NCBI RefSeq assembly: GCF_030440515.1 | Contig: NZ_CP076543.1 | Coordinates: 2,604,001 to 2,668,000, forward strand | Direction of reading: 5' to 3' | Origin: Streptomyces xanthophaeus | GTDB taxonomy: Bacteria > Actinomycetota > Actinomycetes > Streptomycetales > Streptomycetaceae | DNA length: 64,000 nucleotides | In this document: positions 8,970-16,967 of the stretch, piece after piece | How positions within the stretch are numbered: position 1 is the stretch's first letter | How the letters are laid out: the number at the start of each line of letters is the position of its first letter | The notes under the pieces: model-generated | What the model saw: the letters and a program-made list of their open reading frames with translations, nothing else | What the model was told of the DNA's origin: nothing | Databases searched by the model: none | Program-made: the position numbers and the translations under genes

Positions 8970-9002
8970 ATGAACGGCATTCATGGATCTGCGGGTTCCA
9001 TG
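8970..9002. promoter_or_regulatory. Probable LysR operator between divergent genes
   Basis: Two overlapping palindromes: ATGAA-N5-TTCAT (8970-8984) and CATGGA-N9-TCCATG (8982-9002). The A/T ends and the spacing within the LysR/reductase intergenic region fit LysR T-N11-A type sites. Confidence 0.5.
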
Positions 9003-9050
9003 AGCGCAACCCCCTGCCCGGGCCGGCCATTCCTTCCTAGCGTCGGGCCC

Positions 9051-10064
9051 ATGACCACGAACACCGCTTACGCCGTCCACCAGATCGCCCGCCCCACCGG
9101 CTTCCCCACCGCCGGGGACTTCACCTACGCCGCCTCCCCGGTCCCGGATCCGGCGCCCGGCACCGCGCTCGTCGAGAACCTCCTGCTCTCGGTGGACCCG
9201 TACCACCGGGGGATGATGGACGGCGGCGAGGGCGGCTTCGAGCTGAACACCCCCCTGGAGGGCCGCTCGGTGGGCAGGGTGCTCGCCTCCCGCGACCCGG
9301 GGCTGCGCGAGGGCGACCTGGTCTTCCACCGCGCGGGCTGGCGGACCCACGCCCTGGTCACCCTCGGCGTGGACGGGACGCGCAAGCTGCGGGGCCACGA
9401 CGGCGTCCCGCTGGAGGCCTACCTCTCCATCCTGGGCGGCACCGGCCTGACCGCGTACGCGGCCCTCACCCGGACGGCGGCCCTGCGCAGCGGCGAGGAC
9501 CTCTTCGTCTCCGCCGCCGCGGGCGGGGTCGGCACGGCCACCGGCCACATCGCCCGGCTGCTGGGCGCCCGGCGGATCATCGGCAGCGCGGGCTCGGCGG
9601 CCAAGGTCCGCCACCTCACCGGCGTACTCGGCTTCGACGCCGCCTTCGACTACCACGACGGGCCGGTCGGCGAGCAGCTCGCGCAGGCCGCCCCGGACGG
9701 GATCGACGTCTACGTGGACAACGTCGGCGGGGACCACCTGGAGGGGGCGATCGACGCGCTGCGCGAGTACGGGCGGGTCGCCTGGGTGGGTGCGATCTCG
9801 ATGTACAACGGGGACCGCTCGCCGGCCGCACCCCGCAACCTCTTCGAGGTCGTACACAAGTCCCTTCGCCTGGAAGGTGTATTGGTTCGCAATCACACCA
9901 ATCTGCAGGAGGAGTTGGAGGACTTCCTCGTCCCTCATCTGCGCAGCGGCCGGATCGGTACCGACACCACCGTTGTCCAGGGCTTTGACCGGACGGTGGA
10001 GGCCTTCCTGGGCATGCTCCGCGGGGATAACCTCGGCAAGATGCTGATCCGGATCGACGGCTGA
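9051..10064 (+). CDS. NADP-dependent MDR-family reductase (CurA/prostaglandin reductase type)
   Basis: Zinc-independent medium-chain reductase of 337 residues, likely reducing the C=C bond of alpha,beta-unsaturated carbonyls with NADPH. The N-terminal GroES-like part contains LLSVDPYHRGMM; the Rossmann part contains SAAAGGVGTATGHIA and the subgroup sequence DVYVDNVGGDHLEGAID followed by GRVAWVGAISMYN, as in curcumin reductase and leukotriene B4 dehydrogenase. No structural zinc cysteines are seen. Start ATG 9051 gives the family N-terminus; an extension to 8970 would cover the operator region. It is probably controlled by the divergent LysR protein. Confidence 0.88.
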   Translation: MTTNTAYAVHQIARPTGFPTAGDFTYAASPVPDPAPGTALVENLLLSVDPYHRGMMDGGEGGFELNTPLEGRSVGRVLASRDPGLREGDLVFHRAGWRTHALVTLGVDGTRKLRGHDGVPLEAYLSILGGTGLTAYAALTRTAALRSGEDLFVSAAAGGVGTATGHIARLLGARRIIGSAGSAAKVRHLTGVLGFDAAFDYHDGPVGEQLAQAAPDGIDVYVDNVGGDHLEGAIDALREYGRVAWVGAISMYNGDRSPAAPRNLFEVVHKSLRLEGVLVRNHTNLQEELEDFLVPHLRSGRIGTDTTVVQGFDRTVEAFLGMLRGDNLGKMLIRIDG

Positions 10065-10080
10065 TTCCAGCCACCCTTAT

Positions 10081-10098
10081 GTTCACCGATTTCTTACC
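10081..10098 (+). promoter_or_regulatory. Possible Pho box
   Basis: GTTCACC at 10081 followed 11 bp later by TCTTACC (10092-10098) resembles the 11-bp direct repeats bound by PhoP in Streptomyces (GTTCACC core). A third ACC is at 10073. It lies 86 bp before a phospholipase C, a typical phosphate-starvation target. The second repeat is weak. Confidence 0.4.
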
Positions 10099-10183
10099 GC
10101 ACGGATGTAGACCTTTGATGCGGGCGCCGCCACTCTTGCCGTCGATGTGCCGCCGGGGCACTTGAGTTGGAGGCGAGAAGCCA

Positions 10184-12214
10184 GTGACACCGATCAGCCG
10201 CAGAGGTTTCGTGGGAATCGGCGCCGGGCTCGTGGCGGGCGCCACCCTGCCCGCGGTCACACCGACGACGGCGGCCGCGGCCGCCGCGACCGGCACCATC
10301 ACCGATGTGAAGCACGTGGTGATCCTGATGCAGGAGAACCGCAGCTTCGACCACTACTTCGGCAGGCTGAAGGGCGTCCGCGGGTTCGGCGACCGCGCCG
10401 CCGGCAACATCCCGGGCGGCTGGGGCATGTTCAACCAGCCCAACTGGGGCGGCCGTCAGTACCCGTGGAAGCTGTCCGCCACCCCGCCGGCGGGGGGCGC
10501 GGACAGCGCGACCCTGGCCCAGTGCACCGGCGACCTCCCGCACAGCTGGACCTCGCAGCACGCCGCCTGGAACAAGGGCCGGATGGACAACTGGGTCACC
10601 GGCGTCGGCAATGTCCGCACCCTCGGCCACCTGGACCGCGGGGACATCCCCTTCCACTACGGCCTCGCCGACAGCTACACGATCTGCGACGCGTACTTCT
10701 GCTCCGCCCTCAGCGCGACCGGCCCGAACCGCACCTTCCTGTGGAGCGGCAAGATCGACGCCACCAGCAAGGACGGCGGCGACGAGTCCGGACTGACCTG
10801 GGAGACGTACGCGGAGGCCCTCCAGCGGGCAGGCATGACCTGGAAGGTCTACCAGAACGCCCAGGACAACTACGGCGACAACGGTCTCGCCTACTTCAAG
10901 AACTTCACCGACGCGGCCCCCGGAAGCCCGCTGTGGGACCGGGGCATGAGCTCGGTCCCCAAGGTCACCGGCTCCACCCCGGACGACATCGCGGCCGCGA
11001 TACGCGCCGACGTCGTCGCGGGCACCCTCCCCCAGGTGTCCTGGGTCGTCGCGAACGAGGCCTTCTCGGAGCACCCCTACGCCCCGCCCGGCGACGGCGC
11101 CCACTTCGTGGACCTGGTCTACCGCGCCCTCGCCGCGAACCCCGAGGTCTTCGACTCCACCGTCCTGTTCCTCAACTACGACGAGAACGACGGATTCTTC
11201 GACCACGTCCCGCCGCCGGTCGCCCCGCCCGGCACCCCCGGCGAGTACCTCGACGGCCTCCCGATCGGCCTCGGCTTCCGGGTCCCGATGATCGTGATGT
11301 CGCCCTGGACCCGCGGCGGCTGGGTGAGCTCGGAGGTCTTCGACCACACCTCGGTGCTGCGGTTCATGGAGAAGTGGACGGCCGCCCTCGGCACCCCCGC
11401 CACCTGTCCGAACATCAGCGCCTGGCGCCGCAAGGTGGTCGGCGACCTGACCGGCGTCTTCGACTTCGCGCACCCGGTCTACGGGGTCCCCGCTGGCCTC
11501 CCCTCCACCGCCAAGGTGATCGGCCAGGCGACCTGCGCCCCGCTCCCCAACCCGGCGCCGCAGGACAACGCCCTCCCGGCGCAGGAGCCCGGCACCCGCC
11601 CGGCGCGGGCCCTGCCGTACCAGGCGAACGGCAACCTGGACCGCTTCGAGTTCGGGCCGGCCGGCCAGATCACGGCCTGGTTCTCGATGGCCAACCAGGG
11701 CTCCGAGGCGAAGCGGGCGGCGCACTTCTCGATCCACCCGCACCAGCACCGGGACACGACGGCCTGGCAGTACACCGTCGACCCGGGCGGCACCGGCAGC
11801 GACTACTTCCACATCGGCCTCGGCCACGGCTCCGGCAAGTACGACATCTCGATGCACGGGCCGAACCGCTTCCTGCGCCGCTTCATCGGCGACGCGTCGA
11901 AGCCGGGCAAGGACATCGAGGTGGCGGCCCGCTTCGCGATCGAGCCGGGCACCGGCAAGCAGGCGGTCTACTTCAAGATGAAGAACTCCTCCGGCTCCCC
12001 CGTCACCTTCACGATCCGCGCGAACGCCTACCGCACGGACGGCCCGTGGACCTACACGGTCCCGGCGAACTCCTCGCGCGAGGACTTCTTCAACGCCGTC
12101 GCCTACAGCAAGGGCTGGTACGACTTCACGATCCTGGCCGACTCCGACGGCACCTGGTCGCGCCGCTACACGGGCCACATCGAAACGGGCGCGCCCAGCA
12201 TCTCCGGCTCGTAG
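10184..12214 (+). CDS. Phosphocholine-specific phospholipase C, Tat-exported
   Basis: Secreted phosphoesterase of 676 residues that would cleave phosphatidylcholine or sphingomyelin headgroups. Residues 1-35 are a Tat signal (SRRGFVGIGAGLVAGATLPAV, then an Ala-rich cleavage region). The phosphoesterase domain begins VKHVVILMQENRSFDHYFGRLKGVRGF, carries the SFDHYFG and NYDENDGFFDHVPPP motifs, and runs to about residue 430. Two repeats of the C-terminal bacterial phospholipase C domain follow (about 480-580 and 590-675). Start GTG 10184 has GGAGG ten bases upstream. It converges on the next gene with only 27 bp between them. Confidence 0.9.
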   Translation: MTPISRRGFVGIGAGLVAGATLPAVTPTTAAAAAATGTITDVKHVVILMQENRSFDHYFGRLKGVRGFGDRAAGNIPGGWGMFNQPNWGGRQYPWKLSATPPAGGADSATLAQCTGDLPHSWTSQHAAWNKGRMDNWVTGVGNVRTLGHLDRGDIPFHYGLADSYTICDAYFCSALSATGPNRTFLWSGKIDATSKDGGDESGLTWETYAEALQRAGMTWKVYQNAQDNYGDNGLAYFKNFTDAAPGSPLWDRGMSSVPKVTGSTPDDIAAAIRADVVAGTLPQVSWVVANEAFSEHPYAPPGDGAHFVDLVYRALAANPEVFDSTVLFLNYDENDGFFDHVPPPVAPPGTPGEYLDGLPIGLGFRVPMIVMSPWTRGGWVSSEVFDHTSVLRFMEKWTAALGTPATCPNISAWRRKVVGDLTGVFDFAHPVYGVPAGLPSTAKVIGQATCAPLPNPAPQDNALPAQEPGTRPARALPYQANGNLDRFEFGPAGQITAWFSMANQGSEAKRAAHFSIHPHQHRDTTAWQYTVDPGGTGSDYFHIGLGHGSGKYDISMHGPNRFLRRFIGDASKPGKDIEVAARFAIEPGTGKQAVYFKMKNSSGSPVTFTIRANAYRTDGPWTYTVPANSSREDFFNAVAYSKGWYDFTILADSDGTWSRRYTGHIETGAPSISGS

Positions 12215-12241
12215 CGCCCCGGGCGCGCCCCGGGAGACGGC

Positions 12242-12781
12242 CTAGAGCACGTCCCCGTCCCGCCAGTCGAAGTCGAGCCGCCCGGCCGGGTCCAGCCTGG
12301 TCCCGCCGGGCGGCGCCCACACGTACGTGGACCCCTCCTCCTCGGGAAGCCTGACCGGGCCGTAGGGCGAGAGGGCCCCCACCTCGCCCGGCCACACCGC
12401 CCAGCCGCGGCCGAGGTAGAGCCCGGCCCCGTCCTGCGACGCCGACAGCGCGCCCAGCACGTAGGCCCCCGAAACGACCTCCTCCAGCCGGGCCATGACC
12501 TGCCCGCCGAGGCCGCGGCGGCGCGCGTCGGCCCGTACGGCCACGGCCTCGACGTACCCGGTGCGCAGGGCCCGCCCCCGGTGCACGACCCGCCGCATGA
12601 CCACGCTGCCGTGCGCGACGAGGTCCCCGCCCGCGTCCCGGACCAGCGCGTGCATCCCGCCGAGGGCGTGCTCGAAGTCCTCGTCGGCGAAGTCACCGTC
12701 GAAGGCCCCGTCGAGCAGGGCGCGGATCTCGCGGAGCTCCGTACCGGTCAGCTCCGCCGTGTGGCGTACGAGGTTCTCCAT
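12242..12781 (-). CDS. Aminoglycoside 2'-N-acetyltransferase-like GNAT
   Basis: GNAT acetyltransferase of 179 residues resembling the chromosomal AAC(2')-I enzymes of mycobacteria along its whole length. Shared blocks, compared from memory, include AFDGDFADEDFEHALGGMHA, GRALRTGYVEAVAVRAD, GAYVLGALSAS, LYLGRGW and the end DWRDGDVL. The acetyl-CoA site RRRGLGG is slightly altered. This family modifies the 2'-amine of gentamicin/tobramycin-type drugs; its native substrate in actinomycetes may differ. No ribosome binding site precedes ATG 12781, but a TACGGT -10-like box lies about ten bases upstream, so the message may be leaderless. No aminoglycoside biosynthesis genes are nearby. Confidence 0.85.
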   Translation of the reverse strand: MENLVRHTAELTGTELREIRALLDGAFDGDFADEDFEHALGGMHALVRDAGGDLVAHGSVVMRRVVHRGRALRTGYVEAVAVRADARRRGLGGQVMARLEEVVSGAYVLGALSASQDGAGLYLGRGWAVWPGEVGALSPYGPVRLPEEEGSTYVWAPPGGTRLDPAGRLDFDWRDGDVL

Positions 12782-13248
12782 CGGGCGACCGTATCAACGC
12801 GCACCGGCGGCCCGGGGGCGGCCGCGAAAGGCCGGAAACAGCCGGGGGGTCCGGAACCCGGAGTGCTGCCGGGCCCGGGCCGTCCGTGTCGCCCGTGGCC
12901 GCGCCCGGGCGGGCGCGCACCGGGCCTGCGGGGCCCTGCGGGCCCGGTGGTCCACCCCGGCCGCGTCGGCGCCGCCCAGTCCGCCGAAGGTACGCGCGGT
13001 GGGCGGGGGCAAGGTGGTCCACCCTCGGCCGGCGCTCCCGGACGGCCGCCGGAGCGGGGGCCCCGGCGCTGAGCGTCATTGCCGCCGGGTCCACCGGGCC
13101 CCAGGTCACCTCGGTGGAGGAGGGCGTTCCGCAGGAGGAATCGACCGGTGATCACCGTCTCCGAAATCGCCTGAATCCTTGTATACCGGGCCTCAGGGCC
13201 GCGTACGGCCCTGGCGGCGGGCGGCACGGCGGCGTGAAGATCTGCTCC
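12782..13248. other. 467-bp gap with duplicated palindrome
   Basis: I see no convincing gene here. It holds two copies of GGTGGTCCACC (12946-12956 and 13013-13023, 67 bp apart), a perfect 12-bp palindrome CGGTGATCACCG (13146-13157), and an eight-codon reading frame GTG 13148 to TGA 13174 behind AGGAGG. A TTGTATAC element lies just after it. Confidence 0.5.
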
Positions 13249-13986
13249 ATGTCGCCTGAGACCACACCTGAGACCGCCTCCGGGACCGCTCCTGAGACCA
13301 GGCAGTGGACGCCCACCCACGGTGATCCGTACCGCCCGGTCGCCTACCGCCCCGAGCGGATGCCGCAGCCTGAATCCCTCGCGCGTGCCGCCAGTTTGCG
13401 GGCCCGGATGGACGAGCGACGGACCGTACGCCACTTCTCCCCCGACCCGGTGCCCGAGCAGGTGGTCCGGGACGCCATCGCCTGCGCCGCGACCGCCCCC
13501 TCCGGGGCGCACCAGCAGCCGTGGACCTTCGTCCTGGTCAGGAATCCGGCCGTCCGGCAGCAGATCCGCGCGGCCGCCGAGCAGGAGGAGCAGCTGTCCT
13601 ACGACGGCCGGCTGGGCGACGAATGGCTCGCCGCCCTGCGCCCCATCGGCACGGACGCCGTGAAGACCCACCTCACGGACGCCCCGGCGCTGATCGTGGT
13701 CTTCCAGCAGCGCTACTGGCTCGGCCCGGACGGCACCAAGCGCAAGCACTACTACGTCGACGAGTCGGTCGGCATCGCGGTCGGCATGCTCCTGTCCGCC
13801 CTCCACCTGTCCGGCCTGGCGGCGCTGATCCACACCCCCAGCCCCATGCGCTTCCTCAGCCACGTCCTGGACCGCCCGGAGAACGAGAAGGCCTTCGCCG
13901 TCATCCCGGTGGGCTACCCGGCGGACGACTGCGAGGTCCCGGACCTCCTGCGCAAGTCCCTGGACCAGGTCATCGTGGAGGTGTGA
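13249..13986 (+). CDS. Nitroreductase-family flavoprotein
   Basis: FMN-dependent oxidoreductase of about 245 residues. The nitroreductase core starts near residue 55 with MDERRTVRHFSPDPVPEQVVRDAI, then ATAPSGAHQQPWTFVLVRN, the FMN-binding Ser/His/Gln region. Later come VDESVGIAVGMLLSALHLSGLAALIHTPSPM and the C-terminal AVIPVGYPADDCEVP. The family pattern is closest to the iodotyrosine deiodinase/BluB-like branch. The natural substrate is unknown. ATG 13249 is chosen; GTG 13234 is also possible and neither has a clear ribosome binding site. The 3' end overlaps the opposite-strand 76-residue gene by 17 bp. Confidence 0.85.
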   Translation: MSPETTPETASGTAPETRQWTPTHGDPYRPVAYRPERMPQPESLARAASLRARMDERRTVRHFSPDPVPEQVVRDAIACAATAPSGAHQQPWTFVLVRNPAVRQQIRAAAEQEEQLSYDGRLGDEWLAALRPIGTDAVKTHLTDAPALIVVFQQRYWLGPDGTKRKHYYVDESVGIAVGMLLSALHLSGLAALIHTPSPMRFLSHVLDRPENEKAFAVIPVGYPADDCEVPDLLRKSLDQVIVEV

Positions 13987-14200
13987 CGGCCTCCCCGGCG
14001 GGCGGCTCCCCGGCGGGCGGCTCCGGGGCGGGCCCGGACTGCCCGCCGCCCAGCGCTTCCGCGAGCCGCATCCCGATCCGCACCCGGTCCTCGGACGTTG
14101 CGGCGTCCATGGCGGCCCGTACCTGCCGCAGGATCAGCCAGTCCCGCACCACCTTGGCGACCCCGAGCACGGCCGCGGTGACCAGCGCCGCGGTCAGCAT
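13970..14200 (-). CDS. Small membrane protein, 76 residues
   Basis: Short protein with one N-terminal hydrophobic helix (MLTAALVTAAVLGVAKVVRDWLI would cross or insert in the membrane), then a charged region with SEDRVRIGMRLAEAL and a Pro-rich tail containing PPAGEPPAGE. ATG 14200 overlaps the stop of the upstream 285-residue gene (ATGCTGA), pointing to translational coupling and a shared role. Third-position GC fits coding. Function unknown. Confidence 0.6.
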   Translation of the reverse strand: MLTAALVTAAVLGVAKVVRDWLILRQVRAAMDAATSEDRVRIGMRLAEALGGGQSGPAPEPPAGEPPAGEAVTPPR

Positions 14201-15051
14201 GCGCCCGCCCTCGCGCCGAGCGCCGGCGGCACCAGCCCGCAGGGCCCCTTCCGCACGATGACCGCCGCGTCACCGAAGGCCAGGCGCCGGCTGCCGCTCC
14301 GGGACCGGCCGTCCTGGCCGGAGGTGAGCCCGCTGCGGCGCAGCCGCCGGGCCAGGTCGTCCACCTCGACGGAGCAGCACCACTCGATGAACACCTCCCG
14401 GTCGCCGCGGCTGTAGGTGTTCGCCCAGCCGTGTGCCGAGCCCGTCGCGTTGACCAGCGCGGGCCGCCGGATCAGCCGGCTGAGCAGCAGGTCCCGGTCG
14501 GGGTCCGGCTCCCTCGTCCCGGCGTGCCAGGTGGCCTCGTCCGGATGCATGCGGTCGCGGTGGTGCCACCAGATGTGCTCCTCGCAGGCCGGCTCGTCGA
14601 GGTAGCCGGCCCAGTCCGGATCGGGGTGGACGAGCACGACGGAGGCGTTGCGGCGCAGACTGCGCAGCCGCACCCGGCTGCCCTCCCGTACCGGCCGCAG
14701 CCCCGGCAGCCCGTGCCCCATCCGGTACGAGTCGATGCGGGGCAGCAGCACGGACAGCACTCTGCTGCCCATCGCCGGATGCACCCAGAATTCCGCGCCC
14801 TCGGGGCGCGGTACGGCGCGGACCAGTCCGAGGACGGCCCCGCCGAGCTGCTCGTGGCGCAGCCCGTTCGCGAGGTTCACCAGCAGTTCGGCCTCAAGGG
14901 CCCGCTGGTCCGCCCCTTCGGCGTCGGGCACCGGCAGGGTGCGGCTGATCAGGCCGTCGGCGGCCCACTGCATGCAGGTGTGGTGCGGGAGGCCCGTCGC
15001 TTCGCGGCAGATCGTGGCGACGCGGTGGCGGTTGTCGGTGCGGTTGGACAT
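14194..15051 (-). CDS. Hypothetical protein, 285 residues
   Basis: I do not recognise this protein. It starts MSNRTDNRHRVATICREATG at ATG 15051 with GGGAGA just upstream. The first 100 residues contain LPHHTCMQWAADGLI and a Leu/Ala-rich helix; the rest is rich in Trp, His and Arg (EEHIWWHHRDRMHPDEATWH, FIEWCCSVEVDDLARRL). No signal peptide, no membrane helix and no familiar catalytic motif. It is coupled to a small membrane protein downstream. Several dozen residues near the C-terminus are basic (RSRSGSRRLAFGDAAVIVRK). Confidence 0.7.
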   Translation of the reverse strand: MSNRTDNRHRVATICREATGLPHHTCMQWAADGLISRTLPVPDAEGADQRALEAELLVNLANGLRHEQLGGAVLGLVRAVPRPEGAEFWVHPAMGSRVLSVLLPRIDSYRMGHGLPGLRPVREGSRVRLRSLRRNASVVLVHPDPDWAGYLDEPACEEHIWWHHRDRMHPDEATWHAGTREPDPDRDLLLSRLIRRPALVNATGSAHGWANTYSRGDREVFIEWCCSVEVDDLARRLRRSGLTSGQDGRSRSGSRRLAFGDAAVIVRKGPCGLVPPALGARAGAC

Positions 15052-15244
15052 ACGTCTCCCCGGCTGCGCCCCGGCTCGGCAGCGTAGAGGTGTGCGTATC
15101 TCCCAGTGGTGTGGCCCCGCCCCGTACGGGAACTCGTCAGAGCCCTGCGCTCCCCCGGGAAGCCGGGCCCGGGTGCTGGAGCGTGTCGCCGTACACGACA
15201 ACTGCATTCAGGCTAGCAGGAGTTGACGGAGGGGGAAATGGATA

Positions 15245-15285
15245 CCGCCCCCGCTCCGGACTTGGGGGTGCCGGAGCGGGGGCGG
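15245..15285 (-). terminator. Terminator of the proline catabolic operon
   Basis: Perfect 15-bp arms CCGCCCCCGCTCCGG (15245-15259) and its complement (15271-15285) with an 11-base loop, 18 bases past the P5C dehydrogenase stop. Confidence 0.8.
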
Positions 15286-15303
15286 GGTCACTGGGGGCCG
15301 GGA

Positions 15304-16935
15304 TCAGCCCATGTGGGGGTACGCGTAGTCGGTCGGCGCGACCAGCGTCTCCTTGATGGAGCGCGTCGAGGTCCAGCGCTGCAGGTTGCTCGCCGCGCCC
15401 GCCTTGTCGTTCGTACCCGAGGCGCGGCCACCGCCGAAGGGCTGCTGGCCGACGACGGCGCCGGTGGACTTGTCGTTGATGTAGAAGTTGCCCGCCGCGA
15501 AGCGGAGCTTCTCCATCGCGTCCGCGGCCGCGTACCGGTCCGCCGCGATGATCGAGCCGGTCAGCGCGTACGCCGAGACGGACTCCATCTGCGCCAGCAT
15601 CGCGTCGAAGTCGGCGTCCTCGTAGACGTGGATCGCCAGGATCGGGCCGAAGTACTCGGTCGTGAAGACCTCGTTCTCCGGGTCGGTGCACGCGATGACG
15701 GTCGGGCGGACGAAGTAGCCCTCCGAGTCGTCGTAGGTGCCACCGGCGATGATCTCGCAGGTCGGGTCGGCGATGGCGCGGTCGATCGCGGCCTTGTTCT
15801 TCGCGAAGGAACGCTCGTCGATGACGGCGCCGATGAAGTTGGTCAGGTCGCGGACGTCACCCATGGTGATGCCGTCGACCTCGGCCGCGAAGGCCTCCTT
15901 GAAGCCGTCGTTCCAGATGGAGGCCGGGACGTAGGCGCGCGAGGACGCCGAGCACTTCTGGCCCTGGAACTCGAAGGAACCGCGGGTCAGGGCGGTCTTC
16001 AGGACGGCGCGGTCCGCGGACGGGTGCGCGACGACGAAGTCCTTGCCACCGGTCTCGCCGACCAGGCGCGGGTAGGACTTGTACTTCTCGATGTTGTTGC
16101 CGACCGTCTTCCACAGGTACTGGAAGGTCTTGGTCGAGCCGGTGAAGTGGATGCCGGCCAGCTCGGGGTGGTTCAGGGCCACCTCCGACACCGCGATGCC
16201 GTCGCCGGTCACCAGGTTGATGACGCCCTTGGGCAGGCCGGCCTCCTCCAGGAGCTCCATGAGGAGGATCGCGGAGTGGGTCTGCGTCGGGGACGGCTTC
16301 CACAGGACCACGTTGCCCATGAGGGCGGGGGCGGTCGGCAGGTTGCCCGCGATGGCCGTGAAGTTGAACGGCGTGATCGCGTAGACGAAGCCTTCGAGCG
16401 GGCGGTGGTCGCTGCGGTTCCACACGCCGGCGGAGTTCGCGACCGGCTGCTCGGCCAGGATCTGGCGGGCGAAGTGGACGTTGAAGCGCCAGAAGTCGAC
16501 GAGCTCGCACGGGGTGTCGATCTCGGCCTGCTGCGCGGTCTTCGACTGGCCCAGCATGGTGGAGGCGGCGAGCTTCTCGCGCCACGGACCGGACAGCAGC
16601 TCGGCGGCGCGCAGGATGATCGCGGCGCGGTCGTCGAAGGACATCGAGCGCCAGGCCGGGGCGGCGGCGAGGGCGGCGTCGATGGCCTCCTGCGCGTCGG
16701 CCTCGGTGGCGTTGGCGTAGGTGCCGAGCACCGACTTGTGGTCGTGCGGCTGGACCACGTCGAAGCGCTCGCCGCCGCCCATCCGCTTGACGCCGTCGAT
16801 CGTCATCGGAAGGTCGATCGGGTTCTCGGACAGCTGCTTGAGCTGCGCTTCGAGCCGCGTGCGCTCCGGGGTGCCCGGGGCGTACGAGTGGACCGGCTCG
16901 TTGACCGGCGCGGGGACCTGGGTCACAGCATCCAT
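15304..16935 (-). CDS. pruA: 1-Pyrroline-5-carboxylate dehydrogenase
   Basis: Aldehyde dehydrogenase superfamily enzyme of 543 residues oxidising P5C/glutamate semialdehyde to glutamate with NAD+. The catalytic cysteine is C328 in FEFQGQKCSASSRAYVP and the general base E294 in RLVGETGGKDF; the cofactor loop is HFTGSTKTF and the proline-pathway signature DFWRFNVHFA is present. Start ATG 16935 has AAGGAG about ten bases upstream. It follows the proline dehydrogenase gene by 32 bp on the same strand, so the two steps of proline breakdown form one transcript. The enzymes are separate chains, as usual in Gram-positive bacteria. Confidence 0.95.
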   Translation of the reverse strand: MDAVTQVPAPVNEPVHSYAPGTPERTRLEAQLKQLSENPIDLPMTIDGVKRMGGGERFDVVQPHDHKSVLGTYANATEADAQEAIDAALAAAPAWRSMSFDDRAAIILRAAELLSGPWREKLAASTMLGQSKTAQQAEIDTPCELVDFWRFNVHFARQILAEQPVANSAGVWNRSDHRPLEGFVYAITPFNFTAIAGNLPTAPALMGNVVLWKPSPTQTHSAILLMELLEEAGLPKGVINLVTGDGIAVSEVALNHPELAGIHFTGSTKTFQYLWKTVGNNIEKYKSYPRLVGETGGKDFVVAHPSADRAVLKTALTRGSFEFQGQKCSASSRAYVPASIWNDGFKEAFAAEVDGITMGDVRDLTNFIGAVIDERSFAKNKAAIDRAIADPTCEIIAGGTYDDSEGYFVRPTVIACTDPENEVFTTEYFGPILAIHVYEDADFDAMLAQMESVSAYALTGSIIAADRYAAADAMEKLRFAAGNFYINDKSTGAVVGQQPFGGGRASGTNDKAGAASNLQRWTSTRSIKETLVAPTDYAYPHMG

Positions 16936-16967
16936 GGGGCTGGTAACTCCTTGAGCTAGTGGGGTGC

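Noticed and set aside
10094..12178. 694-codon frame opposite the phospholipase C
   Set aside because: Antisense shadow; Val/Gly/Arg/Asp-rich without any domain.
15223..16959. Plus-strand frame starting at TTG 15223, with an internal ATG 15239 behind GGAGGGGG
   Set aside because: The good ribosome binding site is chance; the frame is antisense to P5C dehydrogenase and passes through its terminator.
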